A stretch of 64,000 nt of DNA from Lutibacter sp. Hel_I_33_5 (GTDB lineage Bacteria; Bacteroidota; Bacteroidia; Flavobacteriales; Flavobacteriaceae), in contig NZ_VISM01000001.1 of the NCBI RefSeq assembly GCF_007827455.1, positions 310,001 through 374,000 of the forward strand, in the 5' to 3' direction. How positions within the stretch are numbered: the first letter of the stretch is position 1; every line of letters begins with the position of its first letter. The notes under the pieces are model-generated. The model had not been told where the DNA came from and made no database searches. It was given only the letters and a program-made list of their open reading frames with translations. Made by a program: the position numbers and the translations under genes. Of the stretch, positions 46,269 to 54,373 are shown piece by piece.

Positions 46269-49004
46269 TTAAAATAATGTTTGTTGATTTTCATCATTAT
46301 TTTCTTTTTTCTTTTTGATTGCCTTTTTTAACAAAGCTGTTTTTTTATCGTCTTTATTAGGTAAATCAGGTAAAGAAGCATTTTTTATAGTTGGCACGTC
46401 TAAAGGTAAGGTTTCTTCTACAACCTCTTCAATAACTTCTTCTTCAATTACCTCTACTTCTTCTACTTTTGGTGCTTCTGGTTCCTCAAAAGGCAATGAT
46501 TCTAATAAATTAACTTGCTTAATTTTATCTGTAGTTAATTGATTTCCTAGTGCTTTTATACCTTTTACAGCTATAAATTCCTCTAAATTAATCTCCATTT
46601 TTTCTAAACTACGTTTAGAAAAAATAATTTCTGCCATCGGACGATAATCCGTTGCTACAATCTCTAATTGCGACTTTTCGTGTTCAGATATAAAAACCTC
46701 TTCCTTTTCTGGAGTTTCTATTAAAAAACGTTTGATATAATAACGTTGCTTATCTCCATCAAAATAAATTGCAGAGATAGGTTTCTTTGAGTTCCATTTT
46801 TCTAAGACAATCATATCTTCTTCAAAATGCATCCCAAGATTAGGCTTCACTGCTTTAATTTTACCTGATTGAGTTGCTATCAATAATTTATCTTCTGCTC
46901 TAAATTCTCCTAACAACTCACCTCTTTCATCAACATTTAAACGTTGAACAGCATCATCAAACCAAATTTTACGTGGTTTTAAGGTAGAAACTCCTTCAGA
47001 TTTAAAATCGACACTTTTTATAGCGTATTTTGTAATTGTATTTCCTCTTACTCCTCTACCTTTCACTGCTAAATCAGCAAAATCTATATCCCATTTCATT
47101 TTTTTGACACTACCGACAGCTCTTAAATTTATCGTAACTACTTCTGCTTCTCCGTTAGGATTTGCAGTAAAATACAGTACTTTTGATCCTTTATTTCCGT
47201 TTGCTAAATCATATTCTTTATCACGTGTAACAGAAGTAACATTAAAACGCTTCATATAACTAGCGCCTTTTGTTCCGTCTTTGTACATATAATTGTAAAC
47301 AGTTCTTTTATCCTTTTTCTTAAAAATCGCGATATGAATAATGTCTTTACCAACAAACGTTTTAGAATCGACTTTTGTAACCATCATTTTACCATCTTTT
47401 CTAAAAACAATTACATTATCGATATCGGCACAATCGGTAACATATTCATCTTTTTTAAGTGATGTTCCAACAAAACCTTCTGCCCTATTTACATAAAGTT
47501 TTGTATTTCTCATTACTACTTTTGTAGCAACGATATCATCAAAAATTCTGATTTCTGTTTTACGTTCTTTTCCTTTACCGTATTTATCTTTTAGATTTTT
47601 AAAATAATCGATAGCAAACTCGATTAAGTTATCTAAATGATTTTTTACAACGGCAATTTTATCTTCTAAACTTTCTATATGCTGTTTGGCTTTATCAATA
47701 TCGAACTTAGAAATCTTTTTAATTCTGATTTCTGTTAAACGTACAATATCTTCTTCAGTAATAGCGCGCTTTAAATGTTTAATATGAGGTTTTAAACCTT
47801 TATCGATAGCGGCAATTACGCCTTCCCAAGTTTCTTCTTCTTCGATATCTCGATAGATTCTATTCTCTATAAAAATTCTTTCTAAGGATGAAAAATGCCA
47901 CTGTTCTTCTAATTCATTTAATTGAATTTCTAATTCACGTTTTAACAATTCTACAGTTAAATCTGTAGAATGTTTTAGCATTTCTGAAACACCTACAAAA
48001 ACTGGTTTATTATTTTCTATGGTACAACACAAAGGTGAAATTGAAGACTCGCAATTTGTAAAGGCATACAACGCATCTATAGTTTTATCTGGCGATACAT
48101 TTGGCGGCAAATGCACCAAAATTTCGACATTCGCAGCTGTATTATCTTCTATTTTTTTAACCTTTATTTTCCCTTTTTCATTTGCTTTTAAAATACTATC
48201 AATTAAAGAAGTGGTAGTTGTTCCAAAAGGAATTTCGGTAATTACTAAGGTTTTTTTATCAAGTTGAGATATTTTTGCTCTTACTCTAACTTTTCCACCA
48301 CGTTTTCCATCATTATAATTGGTAAAATCAGCAATTCCACCAGTTAAAAAATCAGGAACTATTTTAAAACTTCTTCCTTTTAAGTATTTGATTGAAGCAT
48401 CAATTAATTCAATAAAATTGTGTGGTAATATTTTAGTGGATAAACCAACAGCAATCCCTTCTGCTCCTTGCGCTAATAAAAGCGGAAATTTAACAGGTAA
48501 ATCAATAGGTTCTTTACGTCTTCCATCATAAGAAAGTTTCCAAGCGGTCGTTTTTGGATTAAAAACAACTTCTAGAGCAAATTTTGATAAACGAGCTTCA
48601 ATATATCTAGATGCTGCAGCTCTATCTCCTGTTAAGATATTTCCCCAATTTCCTTGCATATCAATCAGTAATTCTTTCTGACCAATTTGCACCATAGCAT
48701 CTGCAATGGAAGCATCACCATGTGGATGATATTGCATGGTATGCCCAACAATGTTCGCAACTTTATTATAACGTCCATCATCCAAATCCTTCATAGAATG
48801 CATTATTCTACGCTGTACTGGTTTTAAACCGTCTTCCAAAGAAGGAACGGCTCTTTCTAAAATTACATACGAAGCATAGTCTAAAAACCATTCTTTGTAC
48901 ATTCCTGTAACCTTAGTAATGGTTTCCTCTTGAGGTGAATCTAAATTATCATTTTGATTCGTTAATTCTTCTTCGTGTTCGTTGTCGTTTATTTCTTCAC
49001 TCAT
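46269..49004 (-). CDS. parC: DNA topoisomerase IV subunit A
   Basis: A 911-residue type IIA topoisomerase subunit that cuts and rejoins DNA to decatenate chromosomes. The breakage-reunion domain holds LEDGLKPVQRRIMHSM, the QYHPHGDASIADAM segment and the catalytic Tyr134 in AASRYIEARL. The C-terminal part (from about 500) forms the DNA-wrapping beta-propeller; no clear GyrA-box is seen, which favours ParC over GyrA. The end is acidic then lysine-rich (EVEEVEVIEEE..., KKTALLKKAIKKKKENN). The parE partner lies upstream but is separated by an ORF6N gene. Confidence 0.92.
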   Translation of the reverse strand: MSEEINDNEHEEELTNQNDNLDSPQEETITKVTGMYKEWFLDYASYVILERAVPSLEDGLKPVQRRIMHSMKDLDDGRYNKVANIVGHTMQYHPHGDASIADAMVQIGQKELLIDMQGNWGNILTGDRAAASRYIEARLSKFALEVVFNPKTTAWKLSYDGRRKEPIDLPVKFPLLLAQGAEGIAVGLSTKILPHNFIELIDASIKYLKGRSFKIVPDFLTGGIADFTNYNDGKRGGKVRVRAKISQLDKKTLVITEIPFGTTTTSLIDSILKANEKGKIKVKKIEDNTAANVEILVHLPPNVSPDKTIDALYAFTNCESSISPLCCTIENNKPVFVGVSEMLKHSTDLTVELLKRELEIQLNELEEQWHFSSLERIFIENRIYRDIEEEETWEGVIAAIDKGLKPHIKHLKRAITEEDIVRLTEIRIKKISKFDIDKAKQHIESLEDKIAVVKNHLDNLIEFAIDYFKNLKDKYGKGKERKTEIRIFDDIVATKVVMRNTKLYVNRAEGFVGTSLKKDEYVTDCADIDNVIVFRKDGKMMVTKVDSKTFVGKDIIHIAIFKKKDKRTVYNYMYKDGTKGASYMKRFNVTSVTRDKEYDLANGNKGSKVLYFTANPNGEAEVVTINLRAVGSVKKMKWDIDFADLAVKGRGVRGNTITKYAIKSVDFKSEGVSTLKPRKIWFDDAVQRLNVDERGELLGEFRAEDKLLIATQSGKIKAVKPNLGMHFEEDMIVLEKWNSKKPISAIYFDGDKQRYYIKRFLIETPEKEEVFISEHEKSQLEIVATDYRPMAEIIFSKRSLEKMEINLEEFIAVKGIKALGNQLTTDKIKQVNLLESLPFEEPEAPKVEEVEVIEEEVIEEVVEETLPLDVPTIKNASLPDLPNKDDKKTALLKKAIKKKKENNDENQQTLF

Positions 49005-49053
49005 TCTTAAACGTTTAACTGTTTAATCGTTTATTTTCTGTTGAATATTAAAA

Positions 49054-49590
49054 TTACTTTTTATAGCCTATTTTGTTTCTTTCTGATTTATTCTCTTTTT
49101 TCTCTATCAATTCATCTAAATAAGAAAACACTAACTCTATATTTTTAGAATTATTAGTAATTTTCTTTTTGATTGACTCTATTTCTAATTGCACTGAAAC
49201 ATTATCACTTAATAATTGACGCATTTTAGTAAATATTCTTATAATTTTAATATTTACAGCAATTGCTCTATCACTATTTAAAACACTAGATAACATTGCA
49301 ACTCCTTGCTCTGTGAAAACCATTGGAGCATAACGTAAGCCCATTTTATCAGATTTGGAGGTCGCAAATTGCGTCCTCCAATTTTCCAATTCATTTTTAG
49401 TTAATTCAAACATAAAATCACTTGGAAAACGACTTATATTTCTTCTAACAGCTTCCTTTAATCTTTTTGTTTCTACCTGATATAATTCCGCTAAATCTCT
49501 ATCTAACATTACTTTTTGATTGCGAATCAAATAGATTTTATTGGTAATAATTTCATCAGGAATTATTCTATTCTCTTTTTCTTCTTTCAT
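49054..49590 (-). CDS. ORF6N-domain DNA-binding protein
   Basis: A 178-residue protein. The ORF6N domain (about residues 10-100) has IYLIRNQKVMLDRDLAELYQVETKRLKEAVRRNISRFPSDFMFELTKNELENWRTQFATSKSDKMGLRYAPMVFTEQGVAMLSSVLNS. The rest is helical with a lysine-rich tail. ORF6N is a phage/plasmid-associated DNA-binding domain related to KilA-N; free-standing chromosomal copies are common in Bacteroidota and their role is unknown. It lies on the same strand between parE and parC (86-nt and 49-nt gaps), which are usually adjacent, so it looks like an insertion. Its leader and its own coding region share a palindromic motif. Confidence 0.9.
   Translation of the reverse strand: MKEEKENRIIPDEIITNKIYLIRNQKVMLDRDLAELYQVETKRLKEAVRRNISRFPSDFMFELTKNELENWRTQFATSKSDKMGLRYAPMVFTEQGVAMLSSVLNSDRAIAVNIKIIRIFTKMRQLLSDNVSVQLEIESIKKKITNNSKNIELVFSYLDELIEKKENKSERNKIGYKK
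49355..49387. repeat. Near-palindromic repeat inside the ORF6N gene
   Basis: GGAGGTCGCAA and TTGCGTCCTCC arms (one mismatch) plus a flanking AATTTTCC. Read on the coding strand it encodes ENWRTQFATSK. It is about 25/31 identical to the leader copy at 49602-49630. Confidence 0.6.
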
Positions 49591-49601
49591 TTTTTATTCT
49601 T

Positions 49602-49630
49602 GAGGTCACAACTTGTGATCTCCAATTTTC
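49602..49630. promoter_or_regulatory. Palindromic repeat in the leader of the ORF6N gene
   Basis: GAGGTCACAA and TTGTGATCTC form an inverted repeat 12 nt upstream of the ORF6N start, followed by CCAATTTTC exactly as in the in-gene copy. On the coding strand one frame would spell ENWRSQVVTSR, like the protein's own ENWRTQFATSK. It may be an operator or a remnant of another ORF6N gene. Confidence 0.55.
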
Positions 49631-49647
49631 ATTCACTTGCTCAAAGT

Positions 49648-49664
49648 CTTTTCCTTCGGAAAGG
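49648..49664. repeat. Short hairpin after parE
   Basis: CTTTTCC / GGAAAGG with a TTC loop, adjacent to the parE stop. No T-run follows on the minus strand, so it is not a standard terminator. I recall the sequence around it (GGAAAGGATTTAGGATAGG) as a recurrent flavobacterial intergenic sequence. Confidence 0.45.
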
Positions 49665-49676
49665 ATTTAGGATAGG

Positions 49677-51533
49677 CTACTCCTCTTCAACATAATCCAA
49701 TTCTACTTTTAAATTCTCTATGATAAATTTCTGCCTATCGGGAGTGTTTTTTCCCATATAGAATTGAAGCATTTGTTCAATCGACATTTCTTTATCTAAC
49801 ATTACCGGATCCAAACGAATATCATCACCAATAAAATGTACAAATTCATTTGGAGAAATTTCACCCAATCCTTTAAATCGTGTTATTTCTGGTTTCCCTC
49901 TTAATTTACCTATTGCTTCTCTCTTTTCTTCATCAGAATAACAATAGAAAGTTTGTTTTTTATTTCGAACTCTAAACAACGGAGTTTCTAAAATATATAA
50001 ATGTCCTTCTTTAATTACTTCAGGAAAAAATTGAAGAAAAAACGTAATTAATAACAAACGAATATGCATTCCATCTACATCGGCATCTGTAGCAATTACA
50101 ATATTGTTATAACGTAAATCTTCTAAACCATCTTCTATATTTAAAGCGGCTTGTAATAAATTAAACTCTTCGTTTTCATACACGATTTTCTTTGATAAAC
50201 CGTACGAATTTAAAGGCTTTCCTTTTAAGCTGAAAACTGCTTGGGTATTTACATTACGTGATTTTGTGATCGATCCAGAAGCAGAATCTCCCTCTGTAAT
50301 AAAAAGTGTAGTTTCTAAATGAGCTTCCTTTTTGGTATCTCCTAAATGAATTCTACAATCGCGCAATTTTTTATTATGCAAACTTGCTTTTTTAGCTCGA
50401 TCACGAGCTATTTTACGAATTCCAGAAAGTTCTTTACGTTCCTTCTCTGCTTGTAATATTTTCTTCTGTAACTTTTCTGCTACATCTGTATTTTTATGTA
50501 AATAATTATCCAGCTGAGTTTTTAGAAAATCGTTGATATATGTTCTTACCGTTGGCATTCCATCACCCATTTCCGTAGAACCTAACTTTGTCTTGGTTTG
50601 ACTTTCAAAAACCGGCTCCATCACTTTTATAGAAACCGCAGAAATAATAGATTTTCTAATATCTGAAGCCTCAAAGTTCTTACCATAATATTCTCTAATT
50701 GTTTTTACAATTGCTTCTCTAAAAGCTGCTTGATGTGTACCACCTTGTGTGGTATGCTGTCCGTTTACAAACGAATGATATTCTTCTGAATATTGTGTTT
50801 TACTATGTGTTAAGGCAACTTCAATATCATTGCCTTTTAAGTGAATTACAGGATACAACATATCATCTTGATTGTTATTATCCTCTAATAAATCCTTTAA
50901 ACCGTTTTCTGAAACATATTTTTCTCCATTAAAAATAATGGTTAAACCTGTGTTTAAATACACATAGTTTTTTAGCATTTTAGCTACATACTCATTTCTG
51001 AACTTATATTTCTTAAAGATAGTTTCATCTGGAACAAAAGAAACTTTCGTTCCTTTTCTTCTAGTGGTTTCTTCTAATTTTTCTTGATTTGTTAAAACTC
51101 CTTGTTCAAATTCTGCCGATGCAGATTTTCCATCTCTATTAGATTCTACTCTAAAAAAAGAAGAAAGTGCATTTACTGCTTTGGTACCAACTCCGTTTAA
51201 ACCTACCGATTTTTTAAAAGCTTTAGAATCATATTTTCCACCCGTATTCATTTTAGAAACTACGTCTACAACTTTTCCTAACGGAATTCCACGACCATAA
51301 TCTCTAACGATAACTTTACTTCCTTGAATAGAAATTTCGATGGTTTTTCCAGCACCCATCACATATTCATCAATAGAATTGTCTAAAACTTCTTTTACAA
51401 GAATGTAAATTCCGTCATCTGGAGAAGAGCCATCGCCCAACTTACCAATGTACATTCCTGGACGCATTCTAATGTGCTCTTTCCAATCTAGAGAGCGAAT
51501 ATTATCTTCCGTATATTTTGTTTCTTGAGCCAT
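49677..51533 (-). CDS. parE: DNA topoisomerase IV subunit B
   Basis: A 618-residue ATPase subunit. GHKL motifs: [20 protein letters not shown] and [14 protein letters not shown]. The transducer domain has [20 protein letters not shown]; the TOPRIM domain has [18 protein letters not shown] and [19 protein letters not shown], ending with [10 protein letters not shown]. The length, without the GyrB insert, and the parC gene downstream favour ParE. I chose ATG 51533 ([11 protein letters not shown]), because relatives start in this way; an in-frame ATG at 51566 would add 11 residues. Same-strand parC follows after the ORF6N gene. Confidence 0.92.
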   Translation of the reverse strand: MAQETKYTEDNIRSLDWKEHIRMRPGMYIGKLGDGSSPDDGIYILVKEVLDNSIDEYVMGAGKTIEISIQGSKVIVRDYGRGIPLGKVVDVVSKMNTGGKYDSKAFKKSVGLNGVGTKAVNALSSFFRVESNRDGKSASAEFEQGVLTNQEKLEETTRRKGTKVSFVPDETIFKKYKFRNEYVAKMLKNYVYLNTGLTIIFNGEKYVSENGLKDLLEDNNNQDDMLYPVIHLKGNDIEVALTHSKTQYSEEYHSFVNGQHTTQGGTHQAAFREAIVKTIREYYGKNFEASDIRKSIISAVSIKVMEPVFESQTKTKLGSTEMGDGMPTVRTYINDFLKTQLDNYLHKNTDVAEKLQKKILQAEKERKELSGIRKIARDRAKKASLHNKKLRDCRIHLGDTKKEAHLETTLFITEGDSASGSITKSRNVNTQAVFSLKGKPLNSYGLSKKIVYENEEFNLLQAALNIEDGLEDLRYNNIVIATDADVDGMHIRLLLITFFLQFFPEVIKEGHLYILETPLFRVRNKKQTFYCYSDEEKREAIGKLRGKPEITRFKGLGEISPNEFVHFIGDDIRLDPVMLDKEMSIEQMLQFYMGKNTPDRQKFIIENLKVELDYVEEE

Positions 51534-51724
51534 AAAATCTAAACTAGCAGAGTGCTTGAAGTCCATGCTAAAATACCATTAACTAACAAAAAATGAAATG
51601 GCTAAAAGAATTAGTTATCAACAGGATTTCAACGAATAAAAGCGTACTGTTTTTACATAAAAATCACAAAATTAAACAATGCGTTGTATTTTTAAACAAA
51701 TGATGATTCTTTAAGAGTTTTAAA

Positions 51725-51732
51725 TACTTTTG
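51725..51732 (+). promoter_or_regulatory. -7 promoter element of lysA
   Basis: TACTTTTG (TAnnTTTG), 23 nt before the TTG start at 51756, in the 222-bp region divergent with parE. Confidence 0.6.
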
Positions 51733-51755
51733 TAGCATAAATAAACACAGATATT

Positions 51756-52997
51756 TTGGAAAGAGAAACACTTTTAAGATTAGCGAATAAATACGGAAGT
51801 CCTTTATACGTTTACGACACAGATAAAATTGAATCACAATACAACAGGTTAACAGATGCTTTTAGTTCTGTTAAAAACCTAAAGTTGAATTACGCTGTAA
51901 AAGCACTTTCAAATATCAATATATTAAAATTCTTTAAAAATATTGGAGCTGGTTTAGATACAGTTTCTATTCAAGAAGTTCAATTGTGTTTAACAACAGG
52001 AATAGATCCAAAGGATATTATTTTTACACCAAACGGAGTTTCACTTCAAGAAATTGAAGAAGTAGCAAAATTAGGCGTTCAGATTAATATTGACAACCTT
52101 TCAATCTTAGAGTTATTCGGACAAAAACATCCTAATATTCCAGTATGTGTGCGTATCAATCCACATATTATGGCAGGTGGAAATTCTAAAATTTCTGTCG
52201 GTCATATCGATTCTAAATTTGGAATTTCAATTCACCAAGTACCACATATTAAGCGTGTTGTAGAAAACACTGGTATGAATATCAACGGAATTCATATGCA
52301 TACAGGTTCTGATATTTTAGATATTGATACTTTTTTAAGAGCATCAGAAATATTGTTTGATGTTGCTCGAAACTTTAAAAATATTGATTTTATCGATTTT
52401 GGAAGTGGTTTTAAAGTACCTTATAAAGAAGGCGATATCTCTACAGATATTGAGCAATTAGGCGTTCAACTTTCTGAGCGTTTTAACGAATTTTGTTCTG
52501 AATACGGAAAAGACATAACACTAATGTTCGAACCAGGGAAATTTTTAGTTTCTGAAGCTGGAAATTTCTTAGCAAAAGTTAATGTTGTAAAACAAACTAC
52601 TTCTACAGTTTTTGCACATGTAGATTCAGGATTTAACCATTTGGTAAGACCAATGATGTACGATTCTTATCATCATATTACTAATATTTCTAACCCAGAA
52701 GGAAGAGACAGATATTATTCTGTTGTTGGGTATATTTGTGAAACAGATACTTTTGGTTCTAACCGTAGAATTTCGGAGATTTCTGAAGAAGATGTTTTAT
52801 GCTTCCACAATGCGGGCGCATATTGTTTCTCAATGGCCTCTAACTACAATTCCAGGTATTTACCAGCAGAAGTTATGTTGCATAAAGGCCAAGATTATTT
52901 GATAAGAAAAAGACAAACTTTAGATGATATTTTACACAATCAAGAAGTTGTTAATTTTACAAAAAAAAAGAAAATTAAAGAACTAGTTGAAGCTTAA
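51756..52997 (+). CDS. lysA: Diaminopimelate decarboxylase
   Basis: A 413-residue PLP enzyme (fold-type III) making lysine from meso-diaminopimelate, the last step of lysine synthesis. LNYAVKALSN holds the PLP lysine (about residue 48); HMHTGSDI, DFGSGFKVPY, EPGKFLVSEAG, CETDTFG and HNAGAYCFSMASNYNSR are canonical. The start is the TTG at 51756 (MERETLLRLANKYGSPLYVYD), as no ATG fits. A terminator with an unusual partner copy downstream ends it, so it is monocistronic. Confidence 0.94.
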   Translation: MERETLLRLANKYGSPLYVYDTDKIESQYNRLTDAFSSVKNLKLNYAVKALSNINILKFFKNIGAGLDTVSIQEVQLCLTTGIDPKDIIFTPNGVSLQEIEEVAKLGVQINIDNLSILELFGQKHPNIPVCVRINPHIMAGGNSKISVGHIDSKFGISIHQVPHIKRVVENTGMNINGIHMHTGSDILDIDTFLRASEILFDVARNFKNIDFIDFGSGFKVPYKEGDISTDIEQLGVQLSERFNEFCSEYGKDITLMFEPGKFLVSEAGNFLAKVNVVKQTTSTVFAHVDSGFNHLVRPMMYDSYHHITNISNPEGRDRYYSVVGYICETDTFGSNRRISEISEEDVLCFHNAGAYCFSMASNYNSRYLPAEVMLHKGQDYLIRKRQTLDDILHNQEVVNFTKKKKIKELVEA

Positions 52998-53018
52998 GAT
53001 TAACTAAAACATAAATAC

Positions 53019-53052
53019 ATCCACTAGAAATATTTTTTTAGTGGATTTTTTT
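53019..53052 (+). terminator. Terminator after lysA (copy 1 of a repeated cassette)
   Basis: ATCCACTA / TAGTGGAT arms with a 12-nt loop and a run of T, running directly into TACATTTA (53052-53059), a one-mismatch -7 element for the next gene. Confidence 0.75.
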
Positions 53053-53084
53053 ACATTTACACCCATAAACAAAACAATTTTATA

Positions 53085-53696
53085 ATGAAAATTCTAGGAA
53101 TAGGCAGTAATTATGTTACTGATTTAAAAGATATTGAAGAGAAAAAGAAAGCGAAGAAATTCATCTTTTCTAAACCATCATCAAGTTTAGCAATTAATCG
53201 TGATGTTGAATACCCAAGTATTACAAATCAATTAATTTACGAAGTTGAATTAGTGATTAAAATTGGAAAGGAAGGAAAAAACATCGCAAAGAAAGATGCA
53301 AACTCTTATATCTCGGAAATTGCCGTTGGAATAGATTATACAGCAAAAGATCTTTTAAGTGATGCTAGAGAAACAAAACATCCATGGGAATTTGCAAAAG
53401 GATTTGATGGTGCTGCTCCTATATCTAGCTTTAAATCGATTACAGAATATCCTAATTTAGCGGATATTAATTTCGATTTGAAAATTAATGAAGAATTAAA
53501 ACAAGAAAGCAATACAGCGTATATGATTAATGATTTTGCTGATATTATTGTGTTTATTTCTGAATATATGACTTTGCAACCAGGAGATTTAATTTTTACA
53601 GGAACACCTGCTTTAGGAAAAGGAGAAATTTTTAAAGGAGATCAATTACAATGTTCAATTAATGGTGAATTGATGTTAGATTTTAAAATGATCTAA
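53085..53696 (+). CDS. Fumarylacetoacetate hydrolase-family protein
   Basis: A 203-residue FAH-superfamily enzyme. Metal and substrate motifs: IYEVELVIKIGKEGKNI (metal Glu), VGIDYTAKDLLSDARETKHPWEFAKGFDGAAPISSF and MTLQPGDLIFTGTPALGKG. The size fits acylpyruvase or oxaloacetate decarboxylase-type members such as FAHD1, rather than true fumarylacetoacetase (about 400 residues). It is bounded by two related terminator/promoter cassettes, so it is transcribed as its own unit. The exact substrate is unknown. Confidence 0.9.
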   Translation: MKILGIGSNYVTDLKDIEEKKKAKKFIFSKPSSSLAINRDVEYPSITNQLIYEVELVIKIGKEGKNIAKKDANSYISEIAVGIDYTAKDLLSDARETKHPWEFAKGFDGAAPISSFKSITEYPNLADINFDLKINEELKQESNTAYMINDFADIIVFISEYMTLQPGDLIFTGTPALGKGEIFKGDQLQCSINGELMLDFKMI

Positions 53697-53718
53697 AATA
53701 AATATCAAGCAAAGTAGT

Positions 53719-53764
53719 ATCCACTAGAAATGTATTTTAATACAGTTTTAGTGGATATTTTTTT
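53719..53764 (+). terminator. Terminator after the FAH-family gene (copy 2 of the cassette)
   Basis: The same ATCCACTA / TAGTGGAT arms and CCACTAGAAAT start as copy 1, but the loop holds an extra palindrome TGTATTTTAATACA. The T-run leads into TACATTTA (53765-53772), a near -7 element 4 nt before the next ATG. Confidence 0.75.
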
Positions 53765-53776
53765 TACATTTACTTT

Positions 53777-54292
53777 ATGAGATTAGTACTTTCTAAAACA
53801 GAAGATATTCCTGCAATTATGCAAATTATTAACGATGCAAAAAAACATTTAGCATCTCAGAAAATAGATCAATGGCAAAACGGATATCCGAATCAAGAAC
53901 AGATTGAAAACGACATTCTAAAAAAACGAAGTCATGTTGTTAAGAATGATGAAAATCAAGTAATAGCAACTTCAATGTTTACTGTAGATCCAGAGCCAAC
54001 ATATAAAACTATTGAAGGTGATTGGGTGATTGATGAAAAAGAAACCTATGGAGTTATTCATAGATTAGCGATTAAATCAGCATTCAGAAAAAACGGAATT
54101 GCACAATTTATTTTCAATGAGTTTCATCAACAATTAAAAGATAAAAACATTAAAAGTTTAAAAATTGACACGCATGAAGAGAATACTCAAATGCAAGCGC
54201 TCATCAAAAAATTAGGCTACCAATATTGCGGAATTATTTACACAAGTTACAACGCAAAAAGATTGGCTTTTGAGAAAGTAATTTCTTTTTAA
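53777..54292 (+). CDS. GNAT-family N-acetyltransferase
   Basis: A 171-residue acetyl-CoA-dependent acetyltransferase. Motif A with the acetyl-CoA loop is IHRLAIKSAFRKNGIAQFIFNEF (about residues 94-116); motif B is KSLKIDTHEENTQMQALIKKLGYQYCGIIY. It resembles ribosomal-protein-type or small-molecule GNATs; the substrate is unknown. It follows the second terminator/promoter cassette and may have a nearly leaderless mRNA. A 20-bp palindrome begins one base past its stop. Confidence 0.88.
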   Translation: MRLVLSKTEDIPAIMQIINDAKKHLASQKIDQWQNGYPNQEQIENDILKKRSHVVKNDENQVIATSMFTVDPEPTYKTIEGDWVIDEKETYGVIHRLAIKSAFRKNGIAQFIFNEFHQQLKDKNIKSLKIDTHEENTQMQALIKKLGYQYCGIIYTSYNAKRLAFEKVISF

Positions 54293-54293
54293 A

Positions 54294-54313
54294 AATACGT
54301 CATATGACGTATT
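54294..54313. promoter_or_regulatory. 20-bp perfect palindrome upstream of the ELWxxDGT gene
   Basis: AATACGTCATATGACGTATT is identical on both strands, with the CRE-like half-site TACGTCA. It begins right after the GNAT stop and about 60 bp upstream of the ELWxxDGT start, where a dimeric regulator would bind. Confidence 0.55.
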
Positions 54314-54334
54314 GGGTGATAGAACATCCATTAG

Positions 54335-54368
54335 TAATTTTGAAGTAATTATAACTACTTTAAAATTA
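54335..54368 (+). promoter_or_regulatory. Hairpin immediately before the ELWxxDGT start codon
   Basis: TAATTTTGAAGTA pairs with TACTTTAAAATTA (13-bp stem, one G-U pair, 8-nt loop), ending 5 nt before the ATG. In the mRNA it would cover the region where ribosomes bind. Confidence 0.5.
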
Positions 54369-54373
54369 CAATT

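Noticed and set aside
49648..49664. parE transcription terminator
   Set aside because: The hairpin has no T-run on the minus strand and parC downstream probably needs read-through; kept only as a repeat.
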